NCBI GenBank assembly: GCA_045601285.1
Contig: JAZRZJ010000033.1
Span: forward strand, 1 to 49,626
DNA: 49,626 bases
Direction of reading: 5' to 3'
From: F23-B02 sp045601285
Lineage (GTDB): Bacteria; Bacillota; Clostridia; Oscillospirales; Oscillospiraceae
Shown here: piece by piece, positions 48,001 through 49,626 of the stretch
Layout of the letters: every line of letters begins with the position of its first letter
How positions within the stretch are numbered: position 1 is the stretch's first letter
Program-made: the position numbers and the translations under genes
Notes under the pieces: model-generated
What the model was told of the DNA's origin: nothing
What the model saw: the letters and a program-made list of their open reading frames with translations, nothing else
Database searches by the model: none

Positions 48001-48007
48001 AATCCTT

Positions 48008-49120
48008 ATGGAAGAATTAAGAAAAAATCAGATATTTGATGCCGAAATCACGGGCTATTCCTCCGAGGGTGACGGTGTGTGCAGGATAAACGGCAGAGCT
48101 GTTTTCGTACCGCGCACGATAGCAGGAGAGGTCTGGCAGGTGAAAATCGTCAAGGTGACGGGCTCTGCCGTGTGGGGCAGGGCGATTACCGCAATAAAGC
48201 TCTCGCCCGAGCGCACAGAGCCCGACTGCCCGCATTATCTGCGCTGCGGCGGCTGTACTCTGCGTCATATGAGCTATGACGAGGAAAAACGCTTCAAGCT
48301 GGGCAAATTAAACGACGCCTTAAAGCACATCGGACGTCAGTCCGTGCAGGCTGAGGAGATTATCGGCAGTGACAGGCAGGAGCACTATCGCAACAAGGGT
48401 ATCTACACCGTGGCAGATGCTGCGGGCGAGGTAAAAAGCGGATTTTTTGCGCCGCGCACGCACGAGCTTGTACCCGTCGATGCCTGCCTCATTCAGACCG
48501 AGGCGGCAGACAGAGTATGTGCCGCGGTGCTCGGCTTTATGCGTAAAAACGGCATTGCGCCCTATGACGAAAAATCGCGCAGAGGCTCAGTGCGCCACGT
48601 GTATGTAAGAAGTGCCGTCAATACCGATGACTGCCTTGCCTGCATAGTATCGGCAAGAGGCTTCGGTGATAAGACCGAGGCTTTGGTCAAACATCTGAAG
48701 GACAACTGCCCCGAGCTTACGGGCATAGTCCTGAACATAAACAAAACTGCGGGCAATACCGTTCTTGCGGGCGATTTTTATACGCTTTGGGGCAGAGATA
48801 CCGTGCGCGACAGCCTGGGCGGCATTGAGTATGAGATATCACCGCAGGCGTTTTATCAGATAAATCCTCCGCAGGCGGAAAAGCTCTATAACAGGGCGGT
48901 CGAGTATGCCGGCTGCAAAGAGGGAAGCACTGTGCTCGATATGTACTGCGGAGCGGGCACGATAAGCCTCTGTCTTGCGCGGCGGGCTGACAGGGTCATC
49001 GGCGCGGAGGTCGTGCCGCAGGCCATCGAAAATGCAAAGAGAAACGCCGAAATGAACGGCATTACTAACGCCGAGTTTATATGTGCCGACGCAGGCGAAG
49101 CCGCCGAAGCTCTTGCCGCG
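48008..49120 (+). CDS. rlmD: 23S rRNA uracil-C5 methyltransferase RlmD, 3' end lost
   Basis: About 370 native codons of a TrmA/RlmD-family enzyme. N-terminal TRAM domain (AEITGYSSEGDGVCRINGRAVFVPRTIAGE), the iron-sulfur cysteines in CPHYLRCGGCTLRHM, SPQAFYQINPPQAEKLYN, and SAM motif I VLDMYCGAGTISLCLA are clear. The family's last 80 or so residues, with the DPPRKG segment and the catalytic cysteine, are missing. From about 49120 the frame stays open to the window end but reads antisense through another gene. No Shine-Dalgarno precedes the ATG. Broken copy or assembly join. Confidence 0.85.
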
Positions 49121-49558
49121 TCCGCCCGGCCAGGACAGAATGTCAAGCACCGGCGCGTCGAGATACAGGCACCCGATGTCCTCGGGGTGCTTCCACGCGT
49201 AGTTGACGCTGTAAAATCCGCCGCGGCTGAAACCGAACAGCGTGACCTTCGGGTCGAGGTCGAACGCGTCGACCATAAAGTCGTGAAACTCCTTCATCAT
49301 CTCAAGGCTCTCGTCGTTGCCGTACATGTCGCTGATGCAATGGTAGGCAAGGAACCAGCCGCGGTTCATCATGTCAATGTCCACAATGGGGAACGCGTCG
49401 AAAAACTCCGCGCGCCACACCCACTTGTTGCCCTTGACGGGGTTTTTGGGGATGACCACGACAGAGTCGCGCCCGAACACTTTGAAATCGTAGCGGACAC
49501 AACCGTTGTAGTCGGAAACCCTGGCTTCGTATTTGGGGTCTTTGGACAAATCGATCAT
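49121..49558 (-). pseudogene. Alpha/beta hydrolase gene, 3' end lost at the junction
   Basis: The N-terminal 145 residues of an esterase-like hydrolase: VVVIPKNPVKGNKWVWRAEF, then the nucleophile elbow FGFSRGGFYSVNYAW, then LDAPVLDILSWPGG. After that the frame runs antisense through rlmD and is not homologous. GGAGGT precedes the ATG by ten bases. Codon choice (GAC GCG, CTC GAC, TTC GAC) is more GC-rich at third positions than in the rest of the window, pointing to a different source. Confidence 0.75.
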
Positions 49559-49626
49559 GGTGAAAGATACCTCCGTAGATTTGTTTTTTCCTTTCTTTTA
49601 TCATACACGAAACGGACGCAAAAGTC

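Noticed and set aside
48008..49626. rlmD reading through to the window end as one long protein
   Set aside because: Codons after about 49120 are antisense to a recognisable hydrolase and show no RlmD motifs, so the extension is not a real C terminus.

Overview
The window looks like chromosomal DNA of an uncultured member of the Clostridia, most likely Oscillospirales from a gut-type habitat. The grounds are the mid-50s GC impression, strong AAGGAGG-type ribosome sites, consensus TTGACA-N17-TATAAT promoters, a Bce-type antimicrobial-peptide module, an SLH-domain surface protein, QueH/QueT/ThiT uptake genes, DUF5058 and C_GCAxxG proteins. This assignment is inference; no rRNA or tRNA gene was seen in the window. 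Nearly every gene has a recognisable family, and intergenic space is short and full of promoters and perfect-hairpin terminators.

Layout. 1-3059: a cut gene at the left edge with a palindromic leader, then a minus-strand operon of two membrane proteins plus an M20 peptidase. 3227-5714: an atypical MoaE, an alpha/beta hydrolase and an amino-acid permease. 5830-14329: tex, a small unknown gene, then a complete Bce-type response regulator, kinase, ATPase and permease set with a probable BceR operator, followed by a mutT-small membrane protein-ygjP operon. 14353-18276: galE, a DUF554 gene, queH-queT, and a TPP riboswitch controlling thiT. 18410-23900: the rpmH-rnpA-yidD-yidC-jag cluster, unusually followed by acpP and then holB-ricT. 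23921-31274: a membrane-anchored repeat protein, a CaCA antiporter, a secreted lysozyme-SLH protein, nadE, and a CrtI-like oxidoreductase paired with a flavin/2Fe-2S reductase. 31315-36703 (minus): a PlsC-zinc ribbon protein and an ABC exporter fused to a GNAT domain, then malQ. 36808-45273: small redox and lipid-related genes, an amidohydrolase plus EamA pair, a DUF2461 gene, a lipoprotein, an NSS transporter, and GNAT and HAD genes. 45659-47905 (minus): maa-type acetyltransferase, HD hydrolase, Sfp-type PPTase and a lipoprotein. 48008-49626: rlmD broken at about 49120 by a junction with a truncated, oppositely oriented hydrolase gene of different base usage. That junction is probably an assembly chimera or a recent recombination.

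The most unusual signal is not protein-coding. Two 145-bp copies of a three-hairpin repeat (40834-40978 and, inverted, 45504-45648) are about 91% identical, with a compensatory base-pair change in one stem. Each sits inside a transcription terminator, with part of the terminator repeated on the far side. A different palindromic element downstream of nadE (28127-28291) sits in the same arrangement between two 34-bp copies of a terminator. A fourth element, MITE-like with 20-bp terminal inverted repeats, lies at 21578-21740. In addition, several terminators are long perfect palindromes that mirror the last codons of the gene they end (malQ 33-bp arms, sfp, ygjP, eamA). Together these suggest small mobile DNA that uses terminators as safe landing sites.

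Functional links: acpP and the Sfp-type PPTase that could modify it are both present; the Bce module couples sensing and detoxification of cell-wall-active peptides; thiT is controlled by a thiamine pyrophosphate riboswitch; PlsC-like, lysoplasmalogenase and SCP2 proteins point to lipid handling.
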